Source of the DNA: an uncultured Agathobaculum sp.
GTDB taxonomy: Bacteria > Bacillota > Clostridia > Oscillospirales > Butyricicoccaceae
DNA: 64,000 nt
NCBI RefSeq assembly: GCF_944380985.1
Contig: NZ_CALWJJ010000001.1
Span: forward strand, 186,001 to 250,000
Direction: 5' to 3'
Made by a program: the position numbers and the translations under genes. The notes beneath the pieces were generated by a model, which searched no databases, had not been told where the DNA came from, and saw nothing but the letters and a program-made list of their open reading frames with translations. Below are positions 18,701-26,637 of the stretch, in pieces. The first letter of the stretch is position 1. Each line of letters begins with the position of its first letter.

Positions 18701-21700
18701 TATCCTCTACGTTGCTGCCATCCTCATCCGTGATGGTCACGTTGTAATCCGTATTTTCATCAAGCGCCAGCGTGCCGTGCGTGACGACGATGGTCGGCTC
18801 GTGCGCTGTGCCGCTGTAAATGCCGGTCGACGGAATGACGCTTACGGTAAAGCCGCTGGCGCCAGTCGGATCATCAACGATCGTCGCCTGCGTGATGCTG
18901 AAGTTTTTTGTCACTGAGCCGGTGTAGTTGCCGCGGCCAGTAACGGTCACGCTTGCGGTACCGGAGCCGACGTTTACATTCTCAGTGCCAGGTGGATAGG
19001 TGTAAATAAAGTCCTGTCCGCTGATCAGCGCCTGCTCGCCAGCCGTCCGTCCACTGTCGGTAACAGCGGGCTCGGGCAGAATGCGAATGCCAGTGTAAGG
19101 CGCATTGGGAACATCTTCCACCATATCGTTCGTAATCGTCTTGGGCTGAATCTGAAACGTCTGGCTGCCGATCATGCCAGCATAGTTGGTATTGGCAGCG
19201 CCTCTAACCATAACCGCCGCCTGGCCCGCATTGGTGTTGGCCGACCATACCACCGTGTAGTCTCGCCCCAGAGTCAGCGGGGTGCCATCATGAGTAACAG
19301 TCAGCGCGGGTGTGATCTCCGAGCCGGTGTAGGTCTGGGAATCGATCGCTGCAACATCCAGCGTGGTGGAAACGCCGCTGGAGTCTGCCGGCTGGATGGT
19401 GTAAGTCGTCTGCGCCGAGCCGGTGAAGTTGTTCACGCCTGTCACCGTAATGGTGTAATCGCCAACGTTGATTAGTTGGTGATCGCCCATATTGGTGGTG
19501 GACGTTCCTTCATAGGCCAGGGTATAGTTGCTGGGCGCCAGCACCGAGCCGTTGTAGGTCACCGTAATCGCAGGGGTATGCTCTCTGCCGGTATACGGGC
19601 TTGCGTTGGGGTTTACACGGATAGAAAATGCGCCGGCCGGGTCTTCGCCATCGCCGATGCTTACTTGAGTAATTTCAAAGTTAACGCTGTGCGAACCCTG
19701 GTAGTTGCCAATACCGGTAACGGTAGCGGTAGCCATGCCCACATCTGTATTATTACTATACTGGACGTAATAGTCCGTCGTCGATACCAGCGTTCTATCC
19801 GGTTCTACCTGGGTATCCTTAACCACAAGGTCGGTAAGCGTAATCGCATTACCGGTGTACGGGGTGCCGTTTGTGATTATGCTTGAGTCAAAACTAAAGT
19901 TTATGCCGTCGATCGGCTTCCGTGCGATCTCAAAGGTTGCCGTGCCTACCAGACCCCGGAAGTTGGTGCCTGACATGCCGGTGGCCGTAACGACGGCCAG
20001 GCCTGCGTTTATATTGTAATCATAGGTTAAGGTATAATCCACATTTTCGTCGAGCTGTTCAGAGCCGTACATTACGGTAACGCTAGGCCGAATCTCCGAG
20101 CCGCTGTAGACAAACGGGCCGGAAGCTATCCGGACATCTAGGTTAGAGCCGCCGCCGGTGCTTCCGTCGCCGCCTTCGCCGACGGCATAAACGGTGTAGG
20201 TTACCACTTCCGTGCCAGAGTAGTTACCTTTGCCGGTAACCGTGATATCGTAAACGCCGATATCCCTGATATTATTGATGTCGGCTGGCTCACTGCCTCC
20301 ATTTGGGTCGCTATCATTAAGCCGCTTTACAGTTCTTACGTCGTAATCACGGCTCTCGCTCAGAACAAGGTCGCCATAGGTTACCATGAGCGTGACATTC
20401 TGCGGCGCGTTGTTGAACGTACCGCTTGTCGGTGCGAGGATAACTTGGATACCCTGCGTGTTGCCGCCTGTCTCGCCGCCGCCTTCAATGTCGGCCTGCA
20501 CGATCTCAAAGGTCGCTTCCCTCGTGCCGGAGTAGTTGCCGGTGCCAAGGAGCTGCTGTCTCGCCATGCCTACGTTCGTATTGTTCGTCCAACCCTGCGG
20601 GGTGTAATCGGTATAGGCAACCAGCGCCGTACCGCTCCCGATGGCCGTATCGGTCAAAACCACATTCTGCGTAATGGGAGATCCAGTGTAAGTCTGGTTG
20701 CCGATTGTGGTAAGCCGCACACTCAGATCGTTGATGCTCTTTGCAGCGATCGTGTAGGTTGTCGTAGCCCGTAGGCCGGAGTAGTTGCCCGTACCCTCAA
20801 CGGTTACGGTAACCGGACCCGCATTGGTGGGGCTTACAGGGCTGTAACTTACCGTGTAGTCCGAGATTTGCTGCCGACCACCCTCGCCATCGTTTGCCCA
20901 TACGGTAAGCGAGGAGGGCGTCTGCACCGATCCGTTGTAGGTAAAGCTCTCGCTGATTGGATCGATCGACAACGATGGGCCCACAGCGGGCGAGTTGATC
21001 GTATACTGCTTTGTTACGGAGCCGGTGTAGTTGCCCATACCCGTAATTTCGATGCTATACGTGTCAACGTTGATCATGCCGGGAGGGTCGTTCTGGCTCA
21101 CGTCAGTACCGCCCGAATCGGTGATTCTAACGCTGTAATCCGTGCTCTGCTGGAGTACCAGCGCGCCGTAGGTAACCGAAATGGTCGGGTTATGCGCCGT
21201 GCCGCTGTAAACGCCGGTATCCGGAACGACGTTAACGGTAAAGCTGCTTGAACCAGTCGGGTCGTCAACGATTGTCGCCTGTGTAATGCTGAAGTTCTTG
21301 GTCACCGTGCCGGTGTAGTTGCCGAGACCCTCAACAGTAACACTTGCGGTACCGGAGCCGACATTCGTATTCGCACCGTAGCTGTAAAGGAAATCGCGGC
21401 CAACATGCAGCGCCTGATCACCGACCGGCCTGTCGGTGTCGGTAACAGCGGGCTGCGGCATGATGACGGAGCCGGTGTACTGCGTGTCGGAAACAGTATC
21501 CACCATATTGTCCGTTATCGTCTTAGGAACGATTCGGAACGTCGTGATACCAACTGCGCTGTCATAGTCAGTGCCAGTGTTACCGGTAACGGTAACTGTT
21601 ACCAGGCCGACGTTTACGTTGGCCGAGTACTCTACCCGGTAATTGTCGCTGCCTACCGCCTGGCCGTTATAGGTAACGGTCGGCGTAGGCGCGATCGCCG

Positions 21701-24700
21701 AACCGGTATAGGTATAGGTTGGATTCACCGTAACAGTTAGCGAGCGCTGCATCCAGATGGCGTAGAAGGTCGTGCCACTCGTTGCAGGAACGCGGATCGT
21801 CAGCTCGCCGACAATATCGGTCTGCGTCTCGCTCCAGCCAGCGAAGATGAAGCCGTCGCGCGTCGGCTGCTCATAGCTGATGATGCTACCCGCCGTCTGA
21901 TTTTCAAACAGGTAGCTTCCTTGGCCGTTTACTGAGGGATTGTCGCTGTCAACCAGCGTGCCGCCGTTTGCGTTTAGCGTATAGGAAATGTTGGTTGCCG
22001 GTGTATAAACGGCGTAGTAAGCCACACTAGCGCTAAAGGTTTCGGACATAATGTCCCCAACCTGAACCTGTTCGCCCTGCGGGCCACCCGTCGCCCAGCC
22101 AGACCAGGTGTAGCCCGGGTACTCCTGCTGGAGCGCTTCAATCTCCGTCCGTCGCTCGCTCGGGATTTGCGTGCCCTGCGGCAGCTGCACCGTAACGTCC
22201 GCCTGGCTGCTCCAGGTATTGTCCGTCGGGTTCCAGGCGTAGAAGGTAACCGTCTGATACGGCACATAGATGGCATAATACGTCGTCGGCTCGGTCGGGA
22301 AGACAGCGTTTTGCATTTGGCTGCCAGTTGTAGCACTCGACACGATGTTCCAGCCGACAAAGGTGGCGTTTACATCCTCGCCCTGCCACGGGGTAGGTGG
22401 ACTCATCGCCGTACCGGGCACGCCGGAAAGCTGCCGAGTCGTCTCCGAATCGTGGGAGCCACCATTGTCAAAGCCGTACTGCGAATGGAATGTCACTTGT
22501 ACAGGCTGCGTGGTATTGTAGTAGAGGTCAAACTCATTTCTACCGGTCGATAGGACCATCAAACTGTCGCTTCGGCCACCGTCCAGCTCATAATCATCCT
22601 GCAGGGTAGCAACATAGTTTGCTACCTGAGGCAACGCCAAGACAGTATCACGATCCAAGGTAGAACCTACAATACCGCCAGTGAAGGGGAAACTATGCTC
22701 TGCAGTTCCCACATGCACATACACTGTATAATCAGCATAGGTACTGGATATAGTATCCTGGAACACAGGATAGACAGTAATAGTAGCTTGGCCAGGCGTT
22801 GTGCTGTAAGTCACCGCAGTGCGCGCGCTAGCAATGATAGCCGCACGAGGAATAGTAGAGCCAGGCGCATAAAATGCGCTCGCATCTCCGCCATTTGTGG
22901 GCGCTAGAGCCCATCCGACGAACACCTTATCGGCAGCAGAGGGATTCATGTCCCCACTTAGCGCAGGAGTAGCTTCTTCACTGTTTGCTAGACCCAGATT
23001 GAAGCTTGTGCCATCGGTATAAGACGTACCACCCTCGTAGCCATCCCAGTCATAGCGGATAGTAAAATCAATCTTATCTGACAGCAAATATCCCGTGTTG
23101 AGACCACCCGCGACAATTTTATCAGCATTAGCACTTGATATTGGGCCGGCACTACTCTTATTCTCTGCATAGTAGTTCTTATTCCCATACCAGTTATCTG
23201 CTGTATCCGCAGACTCGCTAAGGAAGTCATCATCGTTTAACTGAAACTGGGTAATGTAATATCCAAACTCCACTACAGTATCCAGGTGCGCTTCCTGGTA
23301 AGGATAGAGAGCACTGCCTGGAATCAGTGTCTGTTCAGTGTTATTATAAACCCGGCCAGTAATGCCTTCGCCAATCTCCTGGAAAACCACATCGGGATAA
23401 ACATTTTCCTCCGGGCCAGGTGTCAGGTTAATACGATCGATTTTTATGTTATTATGGAGCTCTTCAAAAACCACATGGGCGTAGCAACGCTCCTCCTCAC
23501 TAATCATATTGCCTGCACTGCCATATTCAATGTGGAACCAGACCTTTCCGCTGGCTATCACATTTCCATCAGAGTCAGGGATAGTAAAATCCACATACTT
23601 ATCAAAGGGAGAACCCGAATTACCCGTCCACGACCAGTCGGTAGGTAAAGGAAGCGCAGTGCCGTTAATGACAATAGTGTTTACTATAAAGCGGGTATTA
23701 CTAGTGCCATCCTCACTGCGATATCCCATATCGATTTTGATATCATGCTTATCAGCATCAGCATCATCAACCAAATTCATAATACCATTATCAGTGCTAT
23801 TATGCTGTAAGACAGTATTGTTTACCCGAACAGGAAAACCATGGTAACTCTGCTCCATGCCATAATACTGCTTATAATGATTATAGTCCAGCGTTAGCTG
23901 CGTGGGTATACGTGTGAAATTTACGTTGATGGTTTGGTCGCTACTAATGGAACCACTTGCCAAGTTGCCCACCATAGCTAAATCAAAAGTCTTGACTTGA
24001 TAACCGTCTTCCGCAGATGAGAACAGAACATCACTGCCGCTGGTAGTATTGGTAATTGTCATATTACTATCAGCTGCCGAATGGAATTCCAGATTAAGGG
24101 TGCCGTTCCGAGGGATGTAATAATAATAGGTGTCGGTTTGCACAGTTGTTCTGTTAATCTGGTTGTCGGCGCTCCCAGTCTCATTTGTGACATTGACTGT
24201 CAGCCTGTAGGCGAGTCCGTATACCAGATAGACTTCCCACTGTGTAGAATCAAATGTCACTCGATCCAAGCTGGACATCTCAGTGGTAACATAGTAATAG
24301 TCATTAACTACGTTAACGCTGGTAATAGGTACAGGATCACCTTCTCCATCTATCGGACGCAACTCGGCATTGACAAAACCATAGCTCTGGCTTGCACCGT
24401 CTACCACCTGCTGAGCCTTCTCAGTGGTGATCTCACCAGCAGACATGCTGGACTCAGCACCACTGATGGGCTGATCATCCTCATCTACTGCTTTAACCGG
24501 GATGTCTATATCCTGTGCTTCTCGATAGTGAAGATAGATACCTTCTCCAGCATGAGTAGCGATATCCTCATAGGTGTAGCTGTCGAAGCGCGTACCATTC
24601 TGACCCCATGTTGCATAATCGAGGTAGTAAGTAGTGCTGTTCGACTCCACCTGCATCAAACCATAGCCAGCAGCTAAGTTAGCCACTGTCATAGAGCCCG

Positions 24701-24956
24701 TACCGATGGTAAGGCTTACACCATCCAACGTAACAGGGCTGGTTATAGATAAAGCAGATGACCCATTGATAGGAGTTACGCCTATCTGGGTGGTCGTAAA
24801 AGCATCTTTTACAAAGATGACATTGTACTGTCCATTAGCGTAGGTCGTTACATCGTCACTTGGGGCTGCCAGCGCCGTCATAGGTATCATGCCGAAAATC
24901 ATTACTACGCATAGCAGTAATGAAATCAGCCGCTGCTTCATACTCGTACTTCTCAC
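12723..24956 (-). CDS. Giant secreted SLH-anchored MBG/Ig-like repeat protein, 4,077 residues
   Basis: Exported cell-surface protein. The signal peptide (MKQRLISLLLCVVMIFGMIPMTALA) opens the protein. A unique region (to about 850) and InlB/Flg_new-like repeats (about 850-1070; NANGGT, FAGWSE, TFYAIW) follow. About thirty MBG-like domains of ~80 residues (about 1070-3740; recurrent YTGS, ANTNVG, GxGNYTGT) make up most of the length. Then come a Gly/Thr linker near 3745-3775, one more Flg_new-like repeat and three SLH domains (GYPDNTFGPNNNMTRAEAAQ; GVGNNQFDPTRSITRAEF; GYPDGTFRPNNTITRAEV). SLH domains bind pyruvylated wall polymer, so this is likely an adhesin or fibrous surface stalk. The start is GTG at 24956 with AAGGAAGGAG 13 bases upstream; an ATG at 24941 is the alternative. 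Confidence 0.9.
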   Translation of the reverse strand: MRSTSMKQRLISLLLCVVMIFGMIPMTALAAPSDDVTTYANGQYNVIFVKDAFTTTQIGVTPINGSSALSITSPVTLDGVSLTIGTGSMTVANLAAGYGLMQVESNSTTYYLDYATWGQNGTRFDSYTYEDIATHAGEGIYLHYREAQDIDIPVKAVDEDDQPISGAESSMSAGEITTEKAQQVVDGASQSYGFVNAELRPIDGEGDPVPITSVNVVNDYYYVTTEMSSLDRVTFDSTQWEVYLVYGLAYRLTVNVTNETGSADNQINRTTVQTDTYYYYIPRNGTLNLEFHSAADSNMTITNTTSGSDVLFSSAEDGYQVKTFDLAMVGNLASGSISSDQTINVNFTRIPTQLTLDYNHYKQYYGMEQSYHGFPVRVNNTVLQHNSTDNGIMNLVDDADADKHDIKIDMGYRSEDGTSNTRFIVNTIVINGTALPLPTDWSWTGNSGSPFDKYVDFTIPDSDGNVIASGKVWFHIEYGSAGNMISEEERCYAHVVFEELHNNIKIDRINLTPGPEENVYPDVVFQEIGEGITGRVYNNTEQTLIPGSALYPYQEAHLDTVVEFGYYITQFQLNDDDFLSESADTADNWYGNKNYYAENKSSAGPISSANADKIVAGGLNTGYLLSDKIDFTIRYDWDGYEGGTSYTDGTSFNLGLANSEEATPALSGDMNPSAADKVFVGWALAPTNGGDASAFYAPGSTIPRAAIIASARTAVTYSTTPGQATITVYPVFQDTISSTYADYTVYVHVGTAEHSFPFTGGIVGSTLDRDTVLALPQVANYVATLQDDYELDGGRSDSLMVLSTGRNEFDLYYNTTQPVQVTFHSQYGFDNGGSHDSETTRQLSGVPGTAMSPPTPWQGEDVNATFVGWNIVSSATTGSQMQNAVFPTEPTTYYAIYVPYQTVTFYAWNPTDNTWSSQADVTVQLPQGTQIPSERRTEIEALQQEYPGYTWSGWATGGPQGEQVQVGDIMSETFSASVAYYAVYTPATNISYTLNANGGTLVDSDNPSVNGQGSYLFENQTAGSIISYEQPTRDGFIFAGWSETQTDIVGELTIRVPATSGTTFYAIWMQRSLTVTVNPTYTYTGSAIAPTPTVTYNGQAVGSDNYRVEYSANVNVGLVTVTVTGNTGTDYDSAVGITTFRIVPKTITDNMVDTVSDTQYTGSVIMPQPAVTDTDRPVGDQALHVGRDFLYSYGANTNVGSGTASVTVEGLGNYTGTVTKNFSITQATIVDDPTGSSSFTVNVVPDTGVYSGTAHNPTISVTYGALVLQQSTDYSVRITDSGGTDVSQNDPPGMINVDTYSIEITGMGNYTGSVTKQYTINSPAVGPSLSIDPISESFTYNGSVQTPSSLTVWANDGEGGRQQISDYTVSYSPVSPTNAGPVTVTVEGTGNYSGLRATTTYTIAAKSINDLSVRLTTIGNQTYTGSPITQNVVLTDTAIGSGTALVAYTDYTPQGWTNNTNVGMARQQLLGTGNYSGTREATFEIVQADIEGGGETGGNTQGIQVILAPTSGTFNNAPQNVTLMVTYGDLVLSESRDYDVRTVKRLNDSDPNGGSEPADINNIRDIGVYDITVTGKGNYSGTEVVTYTVYAVGEGGDGSTGGGSNLDVRIASGPFVYSGSEIRPSVTVMYGSEQLDENVDYTLTYDYNINAGLAVVTATGMSGTNFRGLVGTATFEIARKPIDGINFSFDSSIITNGTPYTGNAITLTDLVVKDTQVEPDRTLVSTTDYYVQYSNNTDVGMATATVTGIGNYQGSHSVNFEITQVSIGDGEDPAGAFSIRVNPNASPYTGREHTPAITVTYNGSVLAPSNYTLAYEGTSTTNMGDHQLINVGDYTITVTGVNNFTGSAQTTYTIQPADSSGVSTTLDVAAIDSQTYTGSEITPALTVTHDGTPLTLGRDYTVVWSANTNAGQAAVMVRGAANTNYAGMIGSQTFQIQPKTITNDMVEDVPNAPYTGIRILPEPAVTDSGRTAGEQALISGQDFIYTYPPGTENVNVGSGTASVTVTGRGNYTGSVTKNFSITQATIVDDPTGASGFTVSVIPSTGIYSGTAHEPTIVVTHGTLALDENTDYNVTITDEDGSNVEDNSPPGMINVGVYNITITGMGNYSGTVTRTYEIQSPAVGPSLSIDPITESFTYNGSVQTPSSLTVNANDGDGGSTPLAPSQYTVSYDPVNPTNAGWVTVTVTGTGNYDGLRATARYQIAAKSINDPTVQLTPIDPQTYTGSVIQPAITLTDTAINSGTVLALNSDFTQSSWTNNVNVGMATTDITGMGNYTGTRQVSFNIVPADVTGGGDTDGNTDGITVQMIPPSAVFTGSVQTGYMLMVSHGNTLLTEDSDYDVAYAVQDGHGGTTPLNGPEDIIGVGVYELTVTGKGNYSGTEMVTYTVTTASSGGASGGSLAVTVAAGPHVYNGDALMPGVTVEYNGNPVPVENYSVRYDYNTNAGNAIVTVTGNNGTDHEGLQGMATFTISPKAISSTGYSYSGYSGSVEYTGSAITFPVTVQDIARSTQLMEGTDYYVQYQNNTNVGTASIIFRGIGNYTGSHTINFEIVRANIGDGDGSTNIGFAVNVAPASAAYNGAVHNPTITVTHNGAVLASSNYTVSYEGTSSTNQGDVQLMNVGQYTITVSGTGNYTGSATTTYTILPASSTGGGVLAIASIRNQTYTGSAIMPALTVTYNNGAPLNQGTDYTVTWSNNINAGTASVSVAGVANTNYDGMLGAATFMIERKNINSVDISVASIGDQPYTGYNITPNPTITDSGRSGVTLVNGVDYTLSYSANTEPGQVTVTINGYGNYTGSRTTTFEIVRASIDDGTGGNTPNTGFTVTLYPASAPYNNGNPVTPNVVVMHNGRPLIQNNDYNITYENASGSTVPNMIDIGNYNVVVTGTGNYEGTVKARFEITPAVSNALNVTVLSTHTYNGQLQQPSIRVTQGSVELQPSEYELQVVGTPTNAGVYPFIVNGAAGTNYVGATGQGTFTIQTRNISLVDNPSLTSYPFNGTAVTPAVSLVDSGVSGGPALVQGQDYTLSYTGNTSVGTAYAQVQGMGNYSGTTQYPFQITQVSIDPSDPSSSSISVVINPTQATYTGMRIDPAIVVTNTLTNTVLQNGTDYDVKYTFNEDSSDVTSSGMIAIGDYTITITAKGNYTGQVTEQFKILPETNPLVIAPITDVTYNGQAQTPTITVTHNDVPLNEDVDYTVTITDNVNAGTASVHVEGVPGTVYADMEADSTFRINSKDISNAADAEITIAAIPDQTFDGNAKEPPITITYTPAGVTAAPLTLTVDTDYYVTYANNISVGGATATIQGFGNYTGRREVTFNIVSGGTSAGLAVDPIANQNYTGSPIMPALSVYYVSGGSRIRLSQGTDYQVRYTNNIEPGLASVTVEGLGSNYGGLQANATFTIVATNLIVEVDPLVMGMSGNPTITVSLRNASGAAGTPLPSTAYSLAYVSVPDGTPAANLDAEGQYRITATGRGVYTGATGEALFLRSSAISGGGDFDLGGIALTNGNVLELEYNGTNQIGALSGLTVSSRTRALLTEGVDYELTISGNGQTDQPLAGFDMTNAGIYTVTITGINSYSGNSATLIVVMAGRNINNSTIDVVIPELNYNAMSQSVSATVTDSGISSGNVYELAQDIDYTLSAVSATDAGTYNVTVTGAGNYTGTRTEILTVNPAVITVTGNAQVVSGSTPDLSGITYSGILPEDISDVTVTLSVPSDLSVGTHPLIATLSGSKAGNYTVDMQATITVTGNTGGGGGGGTGGGGTGGGGTGGGGGGGTGGGSGYTITAEAGEGGTISPSGSVSVNRGGDQSFQITANEGYVIADVLVDGQSVGTVGQYTFEDVTANHTIEAVFEQGQGTGVADPDVTGVSSWLNTTDHDAYMSGYPDNTFGPNNNMTRAEAAQMFYNLLLDKNVETTVSFTDVASNAWYATAVNALASLGIVDGVGNNQFDPTRSITRAEFTVIATRFADMATGGVDIFSDVTENNWFYDYVATAVQYGWISGYPDGTFRPNNTITRAEVTTIVNRMLGRSADVEFVTDHAAELTQFTDVSSSHWAYYQIMEATNAHTYEKTGATEQWTQLMD
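16970..21740 (-). repeat. Higher-order ~2.39-kb super-repeat inside the giant gene
   Basis: The order of repeat variants recurs at a fixed distance of about 2,390 bases (about 795 residues). KTITDNMV near 21.53 kb recurs as KTITNDMV near 19.14 kb; SIDPISESFTYNGSVQTPS near 20.96 kb recurs as SIDPITESFTYNGSVQTPS near 18.57 kb; INDLSVRL near 20.72 kb recurs as INDPTVQL near 18.34 kb. A third, diverged unit begins near 16.97 kb. Long stretches are still nearly identical at DNA level, so the block duplicated in tandem fairly recently. Confidence 0.75.
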
Positions 24957-25055
24957 GATGTTTCAAATTCTCCTTCCTTCAGGAATTGTTTGTTTTGGAT
25001 GCGGCGGCATGTGTGCATCCCGCCGTATCAAACATAGGTGGGTACACGCTGCCCC

Positions 25056-25112
25056 TTACGGGAAGTGCATACTATGCGGCAGATACTGGATCTGACCGCT
25101 CGGCTGCATCAT
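25056..25112 (-). CDS. Small leader ORF 2 upstream of the giant gene
   Basis: 18-codon ORF (MMQPSGQIQYLPHSMHFP, stop TAA) preceded by a consensus AGGAGGTG 8 bases before its ATG. That site is better than the one of the giant gene 100 bases downstream. It overlaps leader ORF 1 in another frame. It has no recognisable homology; expression is inferred only from the ribosome-binding site. Confidence 0.35.
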   Translation of the reverse strand: MMQPSGQIQYLPHSMHFP

Positions 25113-25209
25113 GGGGGCCCCACCTCCTTCCGATTTCTACAGCGTATTGAATTCCGCTGCAAATCGCCGGGCCTTCCCGGGATCTGCAACCAGCTGCTTT
25201 TTCTGTCAT
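25072..25209 (-). CDS. Small leader ORF 1 upstream of the giant gene
   Basis: 45-codon ORF beginning MTEKAAGCRSREGPA with AAGGAGAGGG 4-14 bases upstream. It overlaps the start of leader ORF 2 in a different frame, an arrangement used in translational attenuators. It has no domain or signal peptide, and coding status is uncertain. Confidence 0.35.
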   Translation of the reverse strand: MTEKAAGCRSREGPAICSGIQYAVEIGRRWGPHDAAERSDPVSAA

Positions 25210-25259
25210 TGTCTCCCTCTCCTTATTGCATTGTTTTCAATAGATAACCCATATTACAC

Positions 25260-25650
25260 GAATATTATATAATATAGATAGATGGATAATTCTATTTTAA
25301 CAGTATATTTTTGTAAGGGCAAGTGTTTTATCATATTTTTTTCAAATATATTCAAAAAAACAAGGTCATTAGTTTTAAAGAAAGGCTGTTTATAACTTAA
25401 TTATCAAATATTTTTAATAATTTTTTCTGTTATTTGATTCTTATATTAAAAAGTGACCAATCGGTTTATACGCAAAAAAACGCCCAAAACCAAGTTTTAG
25501 GACGCTTTTGTTTATAAAATGTTTTAAGATTTTTTCATATCATTTATAAGTTTGAAATAAATAAGCAACATCCAAAATTTTTTGTTTCATGATATTTGAG
25601 TATGTTTTTCTCCTGCCGACCATATAGACTATAATGAAGCTGCCAGCACA
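25260..25650. other. AT-rich non-coding segment upstream of the giant gene
   Basis: Markedly AT-rich compared with its surroundings and without a plausible gene. It contains a TATAAT on the minus strand (25269-25264) that could be the -10 of the giant gene, without a good -35. An imperfect hairpin with A/T tails lies near 25476-25514 (ACGCCCAAAAC...GTTTTAGGACGC). Confidence 0.5.
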
Positions 25651-25651
25651 T

Positions 25652-25685
25652 AAAAAAGCCTTGAAACAGATGTTTCAAGGCTTTT
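25652..25685 (-). terminator. Terminator of tRNA-Ala
   Basis: Perfect 15-bp inverted repeat AAAAGCCTTGAAACA / TGTTTCAAGGCTTTT with a two-base loop and T-run, 4 bases beyond the tRNA CCA end. Confidence 0.85.
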
Positions 25686-25689
25686 ATCG

Positions 25690-25765
<76 letters not shown>

Positions 25766-25850
25766 ATATTCTGTCGCCCGGCTTTACCTGACAACAGAGT
25801 ACATTATATCGAAGCGATAGTGCTTTGTCAAGCTCAAAAGTGTCTTTTGA

Positions 25851-26621
25851 TCAGAAAATTGCAAACAGCCGTTTTCCATTTTCGGTTGTGATACGCTCAA
25901 CCTCCTCAACGTCCATGCCCTTGATCTGCGCAATGGCCTCGGCCATGCGGTGCACATATATCGATGAGTTGCGTCGGCCTCGGTAAGGTTCAGGCGCCAT
26001 GTAAGGCGCGTCGGTCTCAATCATCAATCGCTCGATTGGCGCCATGCGGATCACTTCTATCGCGCGCCGCGCATTCTTAAACGTGATCACCCCGGTGAAC
26101 GATAAATAGTATCCAAGTTCCAGCAGTTCGCGTGCCATTTCCACACTGCCGGCAAAGCAATGATATACGCCAGTTACTTCAGGATACCGACGGGTAATCT
26201 CCAGACAGTCGGCGTGTGCATCGCGGTCGTGCACGATGACCGGCTTGCCCAACTCGCGCGCCAGCTTCATCTGACGATCGAACACCACCTGCTGCCGCGC
26301 TCGAGCACGCTCATCTTTCTCCCAGAAATAGTCCAGGCCAATCTCTCCGATCGCGCGGACTCGAGGCTCCTCCCGTGCTAGTTCATAAATGACTAAAAGT
26401 TCATTATTCCAATTTTCATTAATATTTTCTGGATGAATGCCCGTTGCGGCGTATACAAAGGGGTATTTTTGTGCATAGCTGATCGCCTTGCGCGATGTTT
26501 CCACATCGCAGCCTGGGTTGAGTATCAACCCCACATTGTGTGCTGGCATGGACGAAAGCAGCGCGTCACGGTCGTCATCGAAGCGGCTGTCGTCATAGTG
26601 TGCGTGGGTGTCAAACAGCAT
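25851..26621 (-). CDS. tatD: TatD family metal-dependent deoxyribonuclease
   Basis: About 256 residues, full length for TatD/YcfH. TIM-barrel metal ligands are visible in order: FDTHAHYDD at the N terminus, AIGEIGLDYF with the bridging glutamate, VIVHDRDAH, GVYHCFAG, and IETDAPYMAPEPYRGRRNSS. These enzymes act as 3'-exonucleases on DNA. The start at 26621 has AAGGAG; 26672 would give an unrelated N-terminal extension. Start and metG stop are 17 bases apart, and the metG-tatD order is common in Firmicutes. Confidence 0.93.
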   Translation of the reverse strand: MLFDTHAHYDDSRFDDDRDALLSSMPAHNVGLILNPGCDVETSRKAISYAQKYPFVYAATGIHPENINENWNNELLVIYELAREEPRVRAIGEIGLDYFWEKDERARARQQVVFDRQMKLARELGKPVIVHDRDAHADCLEITRRYPEVTGVYHCFAGSVEMARELLELGYYLSFTGVITFKNARRAIEVIRMAPIERLMIETDAPYMAPEPYRGRRNSSIYVHRMAEAIAQIKGMDVEEVERITTENGKRLFAIF

Positions 26622-26637
26622 TTGTTTTCTCCTTATA

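Noticed and set aside
24957..25260. c-di-GMP or other known riboswitch in the giant gene leader
   Set aside because: No conserved aptamer core was found; two small ORFs explain the Shine-Dalgarno-like motifs better.
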